Numbered from the stretch's first letter, positions 35,516 to 45,107 are shown. The stretch: 64,000 bases of DNA from Bacillota bacterium (GCA_023460955.1 JAEWOH010000070.1:62001-126000), one strand, 5' to 3'. Notes: generated by a model from the letters alone, not told the origin. Made by a program: numbers and translations.

Positions 35516-35567
35516 TTGACAAACTGGAAGCTTTATCCTATAATAAAACATACCGACGGTCGGTATG
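35516..35567 (+). promoter_or_regulatory. Consensus promoter with palindromic TetR operator
   Basis: TTGACA (35516-35521), 17 bp, TATAAT (35539-35544): both boxes and the spacing match the sigma-A consensus exactly. A perfect palindrome, arms CATACCGAC (35549-35557) and GTCGGTATG (35559-35567) around one G, covers the predicted start and ends at the ribosome site. This is the standard position for autorepression by the TetR protein encoded next. Confidence 0.8.
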
Positions 35568-35579
35568 GAGGCGGTACTA

Positions 35580-36152
35580 ATGACTAAAAAATTAGCAAAA
35601 GAAACTAGAGTAGACGCACTTTTGGATGCTGCGATAGAAGAATTTGTTGCTAAAGGATATGAGGGTGCATCTATCGATACAATAGCAAAAAGAGCAGGTA
35701 TTAGTAAGGGGGGATTTTATCACCATTTTTCCAGTAAAGAGCTTTTACTAATGGAAGCAAACCGAAAACTAACGGAACCGGTAATGCTAATGGCAGAAAA
35801 AGCCTATAATAATGAAAGCCCTTATAGCGGGTTATGTATATATATAAGGGAATACCTTCAATACTGGGTTGAAAGACCAAAAGAACTGAGTTTCTTTTTT
35901 CTATCGATGTCAAAAGCGCTTGAATCAGACATATTAATGAACTATTACAAAGAATACATGGAAATGACCACTAAGTTTTTTATTAATATGTTTCAAAAAG
36001 TAGATGCATTGAACGAAAAGAAATACGAAGATCATGAAATAATGGGAATAACCTTAATGGGCGCATTGGATGGGATTATGCAATATCTAATTACTAATCC
36101 GGATAAAGATATTGAAACATTAGTTGAACGAATGCGGAAAATTTGGTTTTAG
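35580..36152 (+). CDS. TetR/AcrR family regulator, autorepressor
   Basis: A 190-residue regulator. The helix-turn-helix reads ASIDTIAKRAGISKGGFYHH (about 30-49); the rest is the variable ligand-binding domain. I chose ATG 35580, eight bases after GGAGG, over the in-frame ATG at 35565 that lies inside the operator. The palindrome at 35549-35567 in its own promoter makes autorepression very likely. The EFR1-type ferredoxin gene follows after 61 bp with no terminator, so both genes should be induced together by whatever ligand this protein binds. Confidence 0.9.
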   Translation: MTKKLAKETRVDALLDAAIEEFVAKGYEGASIDTIAKRAGISKGGFYHHFSSKELLLMEANRKLTEPVMLMAEKAYNNESPYSGLCIYIREYLQYWVERPKELSFFFLSMSKALESDILMNYYKEYMEMTTKFFINMFQKVDALNEKKYEDHEIMGITLMGALDGIMQYLITNPDKDIETLVERMRKIWF

Positions 36153-36213
36153 AGTTTTAGTATTTATTCTTAAAAAATTGATAATAAATAAATAACTGGA
36201 ATGTGGTGGTAGT

Positions 36214-37104
36214 ATGAAAAGAGTAAAATTGGTTTGTTTTTCGGGCACAGGAGGTACAAAACGATTCACCTCATTATTAGAAACTGGTCTTATAAAAAAA
36301 GGCTGTGACGTAAAGGTTTTGTATTTAGAAACTAAGTTAATAAAAGCTGCTGCAAGTGAAGGTACTTTAAATGACAACTCATATGATCTTATTACAATTC
36401 TTTTCCCCGTACATGCGTTTGATGCACCTGAACCAGTTTATAAATGGATAAAAACGCTTCCAAATTGTCAAGGTGTGCCTGTTGCACTTATTTCTGTTTC
36501 GGCTGCCGGTGAATTTTGGATTAATCAGGCTTGTAGAATGGGATTAATAAAAGCATTATCCAAGAAAGGTTATGATGTTTTTTATGAGCGCATGATTATC
36601 ATGCCATTTAATATGCTGATTGCTACAAAAGAAACTTTTTCAATGCGTCTGCTTCAATTGCTTCCGATTAAATCTGAAAATACTGCTGAAGAAATCCTTG
36701 AATTAAAACGGAGAAGAATAAAACCGCAATTAAAAAGCAGGGTTTTAACTCGTTTTGCTAAAGTTGAAAAGTTAACGTCAAAGTTATTCGGTAAAGAATT
36801 AAGAATTAAAAAGTCGTGTACGCAATGTGGTCTTTGTGTCAATAGCTGCCCTATGGAAAATATAAAAATGATTCAAGGAAAACCTAATTTTGGATGGCAT
36901 TGTGTAGAATGCCTTCGATGTATATACATATGTCCTTCGCACTCCATTTACCCTCTTATATCGCGATATATGGTAATTAAAGGTGGATATGATTTGGAAA
37001 GGCTGGAAAGAAAATTAGAAAATACAATACTTGAGTCGGATGAAGAACTTACATCTGGAACGTACTCATTTTTTAAGGATTATATAGAAAACGAATGGAT
37101 ATAA
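36214..37104 (+). CDS. EFR1-type ferredoxin with flavodoxin-like N-terminus
   Basis: A 296-residue protein. The N-terminal 170 residues resemble a flavodoxin fold, opening VKLVCFSGTGGTKRFTSL where the FMN phosphate loop is expected. The C-terminal part binds two [4Fe-4S] clusters through CTQCGLCVNSCP and CVECLRCIYICP (about 206-240). Members are common in Clostridia and act as electron carriers or small reductases of undefined partner. It lies under control of the TetR gene upstream, suggesting a role in response to a small toxic or redox-active compound. No membrane segment is seen. Confidence 0.85.
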   Translation: MKRVKLVCFSGTGGTKRFTSLLETGLIKKGCDVKVLYLETKLIKAAASEGTLNDNSYDLITILFPVHAFDAPEPVYKWIKTLPNCQGVPVALISVSAAGEFWINQACRMGLIKALSKKGYDVFYERMIIMPFNMLIATKETFSMRLLQLLPIKSENTAEEILELKRRRIKPQLKSRVLTRFAKVEKLTSKLFGKELRIKKSCTQCGLCVNSCPMENIKMIQGKPNFGWHCVECLRCIYICPSHSIYPLISRYMVIKGGYDLERLERKLENTILESDEELTSGTYSFFKDYIENEWI

Positions 37105-37171
37105 ATTAACAGATCTCTCAACCTACGCAGGGATCTGACTTTCATTTTAAATGAATATTAAAAACCGTGAT

Positions 37172-37212
37172 AAAAACAGGTCAAAAAAGAACGCTTTTTT
37201 GACCTGTTTTTT
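37172..37212 (+). terminator. Terminator of the TetR/EFR1 unit
   Basis: A perfect 18-bp stem with left arm 37172-37189 (containing CAGGTC flanked by A runs) and right arm 37194-37211, loop AACG, ending in T. Confidence 0.92.
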
Positions 37213-37381
37213 AGTGTATTCATAGAAGCGTAGAGATTTTCCATTGATACACCTTAGAAATATAATTTCAAATAAAAATAAAGGTAGTAAAAAAAATCAT
37301 ACTGTTATACTTACAGTCTGAATCCTATAATAATTAGAATCAATAATATTTATTTTAATCTGAAGAACAAGGGGGGATATG

Positions 37382-38653
37382 ATGCTTCAATTTAATTTTG
37401 AAAATTCATTATCTTTTTTAGGTATTAACAGTGTTTATGAATATATAGAAGATAATAAAAAAATGCTGGAGGATATTTTTTCTCCCAAACAAGAAGATAA
37501 GGCTAAAATCTTTGGTTGGTTCAATGTTGAAAAGTGGACAAACCAAGAACTTGTAGCAAAGATGGAAGGCAAGGCAAGGGAAATTCGTGAGAATGGAGAA
37601 ATCTTCGTGCTTGTTGGTGTAGGGGGTTCTAACAATGGTGCCCGCTCACTAATCAAGGCTTTCACAAAGCAAGGCGACGTTGAGGTTGTGTATGCAGGCA
37701 ATAATCTTTCCGGTAAAAGCATCTGTGAGCTGCTGAACAAGCTTAAGGGAAGATCGGTTTATATTAATGTGATTGCTAAAAACTTTGAAACCTTGGAACC
37801 TGGATTGGCCTTCCGAATTCTCCGGAACTTCATGTGGGAGGAATATGGCGATGATATTTCAAACAGGGTAATTGTCACAGGCACAGCAGGCAGTCAACTG
37901 AACCACTTGGCAGATAAAAACGAATACATGTTTTTGCCGTTTCCGGAGGATATTGGGGGCCGTTTTTCTGTATTATCACCGGTTGGTTTGTTCCCTGCCG
38001 CGGTGGCGGGCATAAATATAAAGGAGATTATCCAGGGGGCAAGGGATATGGAGCAGATGCTGAAGTCTACACCTTTCAGGAGAAATCCGGCAGTTGTCTA
38101 CGCAGCTATCCGCCACCTGCTTGAAGGGCAGGGCTTTGCTATGGAAATCCTTTCTTCCTTTGAACCTGCACTGGAGTTTTTTTCGAAGTGGTGGGTTCAG
38201 TTGTTTGCCGAAAGTGAGGGGAAAAATTTAAGGGGTTTGTTTCCTGTTGCCTGCTCTTTTACAGAGGATTTACATTCTGTAGGACAGTATATACAAGATG
38301 GCAGGAGAAATCTTATGGAAACCTTTCTATACGTAGAGAGTCCAGCTGAAAATTATATTATACAGCCTGATACCAAGGTTAGTGATGGCTTCGATTATCT
38401 AAACCATATGGATATGAAGTGCATTGATGATACTGCATTTTGGGCAACAGTTAAAGCACATGCAGCAGGTTCAGTGCCTTGCAATATTATTACAATTCCG
38501 AAGCTGACTCCTTACAATTTTGGCCAATTGTTTTACTATTTTCAGCTTACATGTTACATTTCGGGAACGTTTAATGGTATTAATCCCTTTGATCAGCCGG
38601 GGGTTGAAGAGTACAAGAAGGAAATGTTTCGAAAGCTGAAAAAGTATGAATAA
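37382..38653 (+). CDS. Phosphoglucose isomerase family protein
   Basis: A 423-residue sugar-phosphate isomerase of the PGI family, which interconverts aldose and ketose 6-phosphates. The phosphate-binding loop appears as VGVGGSNNGARS and the second signature as GGRFSVLSPVG. ESEGKNLRGL and FTEDLHSVGQYIQDG carry residues expected at the active site. ATG 37382 is preferred over 37379 on spacing from GGGGGG. Length is slightly short for the family (about 450), and the substrate could be a sugar other than glucose. The gene stands 80 bp upstream of an ABC importer without an obvious terminator, so a shared transcript is possible. Confidence 0.85.
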   Translation: MLQFNFENSLSFLGINSVYEYIEDNKKMLEDIFSPKQEDKAKIFGWFNVEKWTNQELVAKMEGKAREIRENGEIFVLVGVGGSNNGARSLIKAFTKQGDVEVVYAGNNLSGKSICELLNKLKGRSVYINVIAKNFETLEPGLAFRILRNFMWEEYGDDISNRVIVTGTAGSQLNHLADKNEYMFLPFPEDIGGRFSVLSPVGLFPAAVAGINIKEIIQGARDMEQMLKSTPFRRNPAVVYAAIRHLLEGQGFAMEILSSFEPALEFFSKWWVQLFAESEGKNLRGLFPVACSFTEDLHSVGQYIQDGRRNLMETFLYVESPAENYIIQPDTKVSDGFDYLNHMDMKCIDDTAFWATVKAHAAGSVPCNIITIPKLTPYNFGQLFYYFQLTCYISGTFNGINPFDQPGVEEYKKEMFRKLKKYE

Positions 38654-38732
38654 ATTTCATACTGACATCTTTACGAGTTACGGTTTATTATGAATACACA
38701 ATAAGTCATACTTTTGAGAAAAGAGGGATACT

Positions 38733-39527
38733 ATGAAAGAAAAGCAGAATAATTTCAGTCAAAAAGTAGCAAAAATTCCAAGCTGGGTTTGGCTAGTTAT
38801 TTCTTTTCTATTAGCATTGTTGCTTTTACAGTTATTATCTATTATGCCAAAAACCGCAATGGTATTCTCATCTCCGTCTTCAATTATTGAAACCTTTATT
38901 AAAAGGGCAGCAGACGGATCTATTTGGAGACATATAGGTGTTAGTTTGTTTCGTGTATTTGGCGGGTTTGCGTTTGGTTTTATAATTGCAATTCCAGTTG
39001 CATTCCTTATGGGTTGGTACAGTGTTTTTAGAAACTTAGTAGAACCATGGATTCAATTTATTAGAAATATTCCGCCAATTGCTTATATACCACTGGTTAT
39101 AGCGGGTGTTGGTGTTGGTGAAGAAGCGAAGATCGTAGTAATCTTCATCGCAACCTTCCTTGTAAACGTTATTTCTATTTACCAGGGTGTTCGTAATGTA
39201 GATACGACTTTAATTAAAGCAGCAAAGGTTCTGGGTGCAAAGAATGGCGATATTTTCCTTAAAGTAGTTGTTCCAGCCTCAACCCCTTTTATTCTGGTTG
39301 GTGTACGACTTGGTTTATCAGCTGCATTAACAACACTGATTGCTGCTGAAATGACAGGTGCCTCCAGCGGACTTGGTATGATGGTAACTGCCGCAGGACA
39401 GTATTTCGACATGTCAACTGTTTTAATGGGAATCCTTATAATTGGTATCATCGGATTATTACTTGAGAAACTTGTAAAATATCTTGAAAGGAGGCTTACA
39501 GGATGGCAGGAAACACAAGCAATGTAA
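38733..39527 (+). CDS. ABC importer permease, SsuC/TauC/NrtB type
   Basis: A 264-residue inner-membrane permease with about six hydrophobic segments and the ATPase-contact loop around AAKVLGAKNGDIFLKVVVP (about 163-181). This family imports sulfonates, taurine, nitrate, bicarbonate or thiamine-precursor-like compounds; the sequence does not tell which. Its 3' end overlaps the start of the ATPase gene by 25 bp, so translation is coupled. RBS AGAGGGA precedes the ATG. First gene of a permease-ATPase-binding-protein operon. Confidence 0.88.
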   Translation: MKEKQNNFSQKVAKIPSWVWLVISFLLALLLLQLLSIMPKTAMVFSSPSSIIETFIKRAADGSIWRHIGVSLFRVFGGFAFGFIIAIPVAFLMGWYSVFRNLVEPWIQFIRNIPPIAYIPLVIAGVGVGEEAKIVVIFIATFLVNVISIYQGVRNVDTTLIKAAKVLGAKNGDIFLKVVVPASTPFILVGVRLGLSAALTTLIAAEMTGASSGLGMMVTAAGQYFDMSTVLMGILIIGIIGLLLEKLVKYLERRLTGWQETQAM

Positions 39528-40294
39528 AGGTTAAAATAGATAATGTAAAAAAGATATATAATGGCCGAAATGGCGAAATGGTTGCGCTTAATGGGGTAAG
39601 CTTGGACATTGCTGATAATGAGTTCGTTTGTGTAATAGGTCCCTCAGGATGCGGAAAGTCCACTCTTTTAAATATTATAGCAGGTCTTAATGAGGCTACA
39701 TCAGGAAAGATTTATGTGGATGGAAAAGAAGTCAATGGGCCTGGACAGGAGCGCGGTGTTGTCTTTCAGCAATATGCTCTGTTTCCATGGCTGACAGTAA
39801 GTAAAAATGTAGAATTTGGTCTTAAACTTAAGGGGATTAAAAGTCAGGAAGCCGCTGAAATTGCAAATAAGTATCTTAAAATGGTTGATTTGCAGGATTT
39901 CGCAAACAGTTACCCAAAGGAACTTTCGGGAGGAATGAAGCAGCGTGTTGCAATAGCAAGAGCCTACGCAGTAAATCCTCAGGTTCTGTTAATGGATGAA
40001 CCCTTTGGCGCTTTGGATGCGCAAACAAGAACACAGCTGCAGACTGAACTGTTAAAAACCTGGGAAAATGAGAAGAAAACCTGTTTCTTTATCACACATG
40101 ATGTAGATGAGGCAATAATTCTGGCAAAGCGCGTAGTGATAATGAGTGCACGTCCTGGTCGTGTTAAAGAAATTGTTAATATTGATATTCCACATCCCCG
40201 TACCCAGGAGACAAAAATGTCAAAGGAATTCATAGACTTGAAAAACTATATATGGAGCAGGGTCTACCAAGAATACCTTGAGGTAAGAAAATAG
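39503..40294 (+). CDS. ABC importer ATPase, SsuB/TauB type
   Basis: A 263-residue ATPase with Walker A GPSGCGKSTLL (about 47-57), signature LSGGMKQRVAIARA (about 142-155), Walker B LLMDEPFGALDA (about 162-173) and the switch histidine in FITHDVDEA. It energises import through the permease encoded just upstream. The start lies inside the permease gene, with AAAGGAGG shortly before the ATG. The substrate is set by the binding protein at 40350. Confidence 0.92.
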   Translation: MAGNTSNVKVKIDNVKKIYNGRNGEMVALNGVSLDIADNEFVCVIGPSGCGKSTLLNIIAGLNEATSGKIYVDGKEVNGPGQERGVVFQQYALFPWLTVSKNVEFGLKLKGIKSQEAAEIANKYLKMVDLQDFANSYPKELSGGMKQRVAIARAYAVNPQVLLMDEPFGALDAQTRTQLQTELLKTWENEKKTCFFITHDVDEAIILAKRVVIMSARPGRVKEIVNIDIPHPRTQETKMSKEFIDLKNYIWSRVYQEYLEVRK

Positions 40295-40349
40295 TATGGA
40301 TTTTGATGCATCAGCATTTAAAATTATAATTTAATGGGAGGAATTACTC

Positions 40350-41420
40350 ATGAAAAAGTTCTTAAGCCTTTTACTAACAGGAGTTTTAACTGTATCTATG
40401 TTTTCCGGCTGCGGTACAAAAAGCAGTGAAAACCAGGGTCAGGCAAGTACTTCCGCAAGTTCGTCCACTTCAGCAGCTACCACAACAAATGCTCCAGCAG
40501 AGCGCATTAAGATGAGAGTTGCCTATATGCCAAATATGGGAAGTGCCAGCACTCTGGTTACAGCTATGGAAATGGGTTACTTCGATGAGCAGGGAATTGA
40601 CGTAGAAGCCGTTAAGTTTGCAAAGGGACCAGAAGAAATCGCAGCTATGGGCAGCGGAAATATTGACGTTTCTCAGATCGGACATGGAGCACATGCTCTT
40701 GCTGCAAAAGGACAAGCTAAGATATTTGCTCTTGATGGCACCAGTCTTGCAGATGAAGTTTTGGGCAACAAGGAGAAGGGTGTTAACACAATTGCAGATC
40801 TAAAGGGTAAGACAATTGGTACCTCTCTTGGAACTTCCAGTGAGATTATATTGAATCTTGCATTAGCTTCAGCTGGTTTGACTCAAAAAGATGTCAAAAT
40901 AGTACAGATGGATCCATCCGCTGCTGTTACAGCTATGGTTACAGGTAAAATTGACGCATGTGCAATATGGTCACCATCAACTATTACAGTAAAGGAAAAG
41001 CTTGGTGATAAGGTTGTAATGCTTGCAAATAATAACACATATAAAGATCAAATGGTTTTCCCAGGCAGTTGGATTTGCACTAATGAATATTTCGATAAAA
41101 ATCAGGATAAGCTTGTTCGCTTCACAAGAGCTATTTTAAAGGCTCAGGATTATAAAAAGAGTCATATAGATCAGGCAGCAGAGTGGGTAGCAAAATTAAT
41201 TGAACAGGATCCAGCAATAATTAAGCAGTCCACAGGCGAAGGAGATTGGCCATCAGCAAAGTTTGTTTATGATAGCGCAAAAGATGGTACATTGAAAAAG
41301 TGGTATGAAAATCAGCAGAAGTCCTTTATTAGCAGTGGAACTTTGGAACAAGCTGTTGATGTTGACACTTATTTCTCACCTGAAATTATAGTTAAAGCGT
41401 ACGAGGAAAACCAAAAATAA
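40350..41420 (+). CDS. Substrate-binding lipoprotein, SsuA/NMT1 family
   Basis: A 356-residue extracytoplasmic solute-binding protein. The lipobox FSGC puts the lipid anchor on Cys21, followed by a Ser/Thr/Ala-rich linker to about residue 48. The two-lobed domain starts MRVAYMPNMGSASTLVTAME and contains GNIDVSQIGHGAH and GKTIGTSLGTSSE, typical of binders of sulfonates, nitrate or similar anions. It completes the importer with the two genes upstream and precedes a terminator and a two-component system. The ligand is undetermined. Confidence 0.9.
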   Translation: MKKFLSLLLTGVLTVSMFSGCGTKSSENQGQASTSASSSTSAATTTNAPAERIKMRVAYMPNMGSASTLVTAMEMGYFDEQGIDVEAVKFAKGPEEIAAMGSGNIDVSQIGHGAHALAAKGQAKIFALDGTSLADEVLGNKEKGVNTIADLKGKTIGTSLGTSSEIILNLALASAGLTQKDVKIVQMDPSAAVTAMVTGKIDACAIWSPSTITVKEKLGDKVVMLANNNTYKDQMVFPGSWICTNEYFDKNQDKLVRFTRAILKAQDYKKSHIDQAAEWVAKLIEQDPAIIKQSTGEGDWPSAKFVYDSAKDGTLKKWYENQQKSFISSGTLEQAVDVDTYFSPEIIVKAYEENQK

Positions 41421-41433
41421 ATATGTATAAATA

Positions 41434-41475
41434 GAAACTGAGCATAACTTTAGGGCTATGCTTGGTTTCTTTCTT
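41434..41475 (+). terminator. Terminator of the ABC importer operon
   Basis: An imperfect stem pairs GAAAC and AGCATA (41434-41446) with TATGCT and GTTTC (41457-41469), broken by TG/TG mismatches, followed by TTTCTTTT. Confidence 0.6.
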
Positions 41476-41614
41476 TTAAATCCTTAACTTGTAAGAGTTT
41501 GGGATTTATTTCTGTAAATGGGGTTTTACCATTAGTGGCTTTGATTATCGTTTAATTTTACATAATAGTGGTACACTAAGAATCAATATTAATAGACCAA
41601 TTGGGGGAATTACT

Positions 41615-43114
41615 TTGTTAATTCTTATACTAGTTTTTCTTGCTATTATTTCAATATCACTGGTGATTTTTAGAAAAGATAAAGATTCCATGCTGCTTTT
41701 AGGCCTATGCACAAGCCTTATTCTTATGTTTTCGGGAATTATTATATATACGGCTAAAATAGGGGGATTGAGTAGTTCTCAGGAAGTGTTTCTCTTTTTG
41801 TCACCTATAATAAAAATTAAAGTCCAATATATGGTTATAACCTTGGATAAGCTGGGATACTTAATCGCATTTGGACGATTCTTATTTCCTGCCTTTCTAT
41901 TGATGATCGCTTTAAATTATTCAGTGATCCCATTCATTCAACGTAATTTAAGGTGGTCTGCAATAGTGTTTATTTTTCCTATAGTATCATTAATACTATA
42001 TTATCCAAGTGTCTTTTACACAATGGTTAGGGGAAGGTTTGCTCTTCAGAAGGGTATAATGTCAGTAATGCTTCTTTGGGTTTTTGCATATATTGCCATT
42101 GCGGTTATACTATTAGTCAAAGAATATGTAAGTATAACTATCCCGTATTTTTCACGCCAATTCCGATATATTCTCTTTTCTCATATTAGTTTAGCATTAC
42201 TGTATGGTATTTATAGTGTACAGGACCCGATCCAGGTTTATCAGCTATACGGGGCAGAGTACTTGTGGGTAAGCGGTATTTCATATGCCAATCCATCGTT
42301 GTCTTTTTTAGGATGGTGCTTGCTGAGTGCAGCTACCATTTTATTTGTGGTTCTGGGTTTTTATAATCTTATCGGTTATTCAAAGGTCTATTATGAGGAT
42401 GACCATGAGTATATTAAAATGCAACGGAAATTTGATACTGCAAGCACCGGAGTTTCGGTGTTTGTGCATAGTATTAAGAATCAGCTGTTGTCAGCTCGTG
42501 TACTTAACAAAAAAATTAATCAGGTATTTAATTCCGAAAAACCTGAATTGGAGGAACTAAAAAAATATACAGACATGTTAGCCCAAATGAATGAAAATAT
42601 GATGGAACGAATGGAGGAACTCTATAAATGCACAAAATCTAACTCCATCTCTCTTATACCGGTTGCTTTGGATTCTATCGTTAAAATGTCAATTGACAGA
42701 GTACGTCAGAAATATCCTGATTTTGATGTAAAGCTTGATATGACAGCTAATGTATATGTATTGGCAGATAAAGTTCATTTAAGTGAGGCGATATATAATC
42801 TGCTTATCAACTCTCAGGATGCTGTTGCTGCAGCGACAAGAGGAGCGGAGGGCAGAATAGAGCTTTCTACTCATAAGGAAAGGCTTTATACAGTTGTCAA
42901 AATAAAAGACAATGGAATAGGTATTTCAAAGAGCAAACGAAAAAAAATATTCGACCCTTTCTATACCAGCAAAAATACCAATTACAATTGGGGTATGGGG
43001 CTATACTACGTAAGGCAAATAGTACAGAATCATTTTGGAATTCTTAGATTTGAAAGTATACCGGAAGAAGGAACAACCTTTTATATAATGCTTCCTCGTT
43101 ACAATAAACAATAA
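41615..43114 (+). CDS. Sensor histidine kinase
   Basis: A 499-residue membrane kinase. The N-terminal 265 residues contain about seven or eight hydrophobic segments and no obvious sensor fold. The kinase part has the phospho-acceptor His285 in FVHSIKNQLLSAR, N box NLLINSQDAVAA, G1 box KDNGIGISK, F box IFDPFYTSK and G2 box WGMGLYYVRQI. The TTG start is eight bases after GGGGGAA. It pairs with the response regulator at 43139. Position downstream of the ABC importer suggests, but does not prove, that it controls uptake or use of that substrate. Confidence 0.88.
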   Translation: MLILILVFLAIISISLVIFRKDKDSMLLLGLCTSLILMFSGIIIYTAKIGGLSSSQEVFLFLSPIIKIKVQYMVITLDKLGYLIAFGRFLFPAFLLMIALNYSVIPFIQRNLRWSAIVFIFPIVSLILYYPSVFYTMVRGRFALQKGIMSVMLLWVFAYIAIAVILLVKEYVSITIPYFSRQFRYILFSHISLALLYGIYSVQDPIQVYQLYGAEYLWVSGISYANPSLSFLGWCLLSAATILFVVLGFYNLIGYSKVYYEDDHEYIKMQRKFDTASTGVSVFVHSIKNQLLSARVLNKKINQVFNSEKPELEELKKYTDMLAQMNENMMERMEELYKCTKSNSISLIPVALDSIVKMSIDRVRQKYPDFDVKLDMTANVYVLADKVHLSEAIYNLLINSQDAVAAATRGAEGRIELSTHKERLYTVVKIKDNGIGISKSKRKKIFDPFYTSKNTNYNWGMGLYYVRQIVQNHFGILRFESIPEEGTTFYIMLPRYNKQ

Positions 43115-43138
43115 GATTGAAGAAAGAGATGAGATACT

Positions 43139-43825
43139 GTGGAGAAAATAATTAAAATAATGGTTGCAGAAGATTTTGATCTTTTACGAGAAGACTTGTG
43201 TGAATTAATAAACAGACAAAGCGACATGAAAGTAGTAGGAGCAGCAGCTTCAGGAAAAGAAATTACTGCACTTTCTCTGGAAAAAGAATGCGATATAATT
43301 CTTATGGATATTGAAATGGAAAACATAAGAGCTGGCATTGTTGCAGCACAAGTAATATTAGAAACCAAACCACAGCAAAAAATAATTTTCCTAACCGCCC
43401 ATGAAACAGATAATATGATATTTACAGCTATGGATACCGGAGCAGTTGATTATGTAATCAAGGGCAGTAAGGAGGAGGAGATTCTCGAGCACATTCGCAA
43501 GGCTTATGAAGGTAAACCTATATTGGAAACTAATATTCAAGCAAAAATAATGGAGGAATATTCCAGACTCCGTAAGTCTGAGAGAAGTCTGTTGTTTTTT
43601 ATTACTAACGTATCCCAGCTTACAAAGACAGAGCGTGAATTAATTCAATTGCTGCTGCAAGGGAAAAAGGTAAATGAAATAGCAAAGTTGCGTTGTGTTG
43701 AACTAATAACTGTCAAAACACAAATCAAAAGTTTGCTGCGCAAATTTGGCTGTACCCGCTCAAAGGAAATAGTAAAAATTATTCAAGAATTAAATCTTAC
43801 TCATCTGTTTATTTCGAAGCTATAG
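43139..43825 (+). CDS. NarL/LuxR-type response regulator
   Basis: A 228-residue response regulator. Receiver domain at 1-125 with acidic residues Glu11-Asp12 and phospho-acceptor Asp57 (ILMDIEME). A C-terminal LuxR-type helix-turn-helix (about 160-225) reads LTKTERELIQLLLQGKKVNE and VKTQIKSLLRKFG. The GTG start is 24 bases after the kinase stop. The DNA target is unknown. Its 3' end is convergent with the LacI-type gene, only six bases apart. Confidence 0.9.
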   Translation: MEKIIKIMVAEDFDLLREDLCELINRQSDMKVVGAAASGKEITALSLEKECDIILMDIEMENIRAGIVAAQVILETKPQQKIIFLTAHETDNMIFTAMDTGAVDYVIKGSKEEEILEHIRKAYEGKPILETNIQAKIMEEYSRLRKSERSLLFFITNVSQLTKTERELIQLLLQGKKVNEIAKLRCVELITVKTQIKSLLRKFGCTRSKEIVKIIQELNLTHLFISKL

Positions 43826-43831
43826 ATTTCT

Positions 43832-44854
43832 TTATTTTGCAATTGTACAGCTTTCGCGTTTTGTAATTGTAAAGGGTATATCTATTTTAATCGGGAGGCT
43901 GTGACCATGTTCAATACGGTCTATTAATGTTTTTGCTGCTATTCCTCCCAGTTCATTTATTGGTATATGAACGGTAGTAAGCATGGGAGAAACATATTGT
44001 GCCATGTCTATATCATCAATACTGATAATGGAAATGTCTTCTGGTATGCGCATTCCAGCTTCCTTTATGGCCTTCATGGCACCTATGGCGGTTATATCAT
44101 TAGCACAGAAAAGGGCAGTGACTCTTGTTTTATTATTTAGAAGCTTTTTTGCACCATTATATCCGCCATCAGTTGACAATTGAGTATTGATGATATTTTG
44201 ATGATTGATAGGAAGGTTTGACTCCTTTAAGGCATCACAAAATCCTTTATACCTTACTTCACTTATTGTTTCTCCAATATAACCTATGTCAGAATGTTTC
44301 AGGCTTACAAGGTATTTTACTGCAGCTAAAGAAGCTCTATAGCCGTCGCAAATAACCTGATCATAGTTGCAATCAATGCTATTAAGTCCTGCGTAAACTA
44401 TATTTTTATAGTGTTTTTTCAGAAATCCCGAGAGGTTAGGGTTAAACCTTCCAAGAACCACGACACCGTCTACCTTAGTACTGGAGATAATGTTAAAAGT
44501 ATTAGAGCTGTTTAAATCAAAAGCAGAAAAGGTATACCTTAGTACATAGCCATGTTTAAAAGCTTCTTTTTCCAATGAACGGGACAAATCTAAGAAAAAT
44601 GGTTCATCTATTGCGTTTTGTGATCGAGCCACAATACAAGCCAGTCCCCTGGTTTCCTTTACTATATTATTTTTATTTTCTCCAAGTTTTAGACTCCGTG
44701 CAGCTGAATTAGGCGTATAACCAGTTTCTCGGACAATAGACCAAATCTTCTCTTGTATTTCCGGGCTTGCTGCTTTTGTGTCAGAGCTGTTTATAACTCG
44801 CGAAACAGTAGAAATTGATACACCTGCACGTGCTGCAATATCCTTTAATGTCAT
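43832..44854 (-). CDS. LacI family transcriptional repressor
   Basis: A 340-residue repressor. The N-terminal helix-turn-helix and hinge read LKDIAARAGVSISTVSRVIN with the YTPNSAARSL hinge region; the remaining 280 residues form a periplasmic-binding-protein-like sugar sensor. It is divergent from the eight-gene sugar operon that starts at 45108. The 253-bp gap contains a CAAACGTTTG palindrome of the LacI type, so it very probably controls that operon and itself. The inducer would be an operon substrate or intermediate. Confidence 0.9.
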   Translation of the reverse strand: MTLKDIAARAGVSISTVSRVINSSDTKAASPEIQEKIWSIVRETGYTPNSAARSLKLGENKNNIVKETRGLACIVARSQNAIDEPFFLDLSRSLEKEAFKHGYVLRYTFSAFDLNSSNTFNIISSTKVDGVVVLGRFNPNLSGFLKKHYKNIVYAGLNSIDCNYDQVICDGYRASLAAVKYLVSLKHSDIGYIGETISEVRYKGFCDALKESNLPINHQNIINTQLSTDGGYNGAKKLLNNKTRVTALFCANDITAIGAMKAIKEAGMRIPEDISIISIDDIDMAQYVSPMLTTVHIPINELGGIAAKTLIDRIEHGHSLPIKIDIPFTITKRESCTIAK

Positions 44855-45022
44855 GGTAAAACCCCCACACCTGTAACTTAATCCAATAATGTTAATACAC
44901 TAATACATTTAGAACAAAACAATGAAATTCTATTACCGATGGGATAGTATTTCACAGCTTGCAGATAATAACTCCATTAACAAAATTATAATAGTTTCAT
45001 TTTAGCATATCTACTAGTATCT

Positions 45023-45079
45023 AAGCAAACGTTTGGGTAAAATCTATGCAAAACATAGAAAAAGTTGTGCTACTATAAT
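45023..45079 (+). promoter_or_regulatory. LacI-type operator and promoter of the sugar operon
   Basis: The perfect palindrome CAAACGTTTG (45026-45035), with central CG as in LacI-family operators, is followed by a second dyad, TCTATG (45043-45048) and CATAGA (45054-45059). TATAAT stands at 45074-45079. A good -35 box was not found. The operator lies just upstream of the polymerase footprint. Confidence 0.65.
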
Positions 45080-45107
45080 TATATATTAACTTAAAACGAA
45101 GGGCGGG

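Noticed and set aside
35378..35587. 69-residue plus-strand ORF with Cys and His
   Set aside because: No ribosome site, and it runs through the promoter and operator of the TetR gene.
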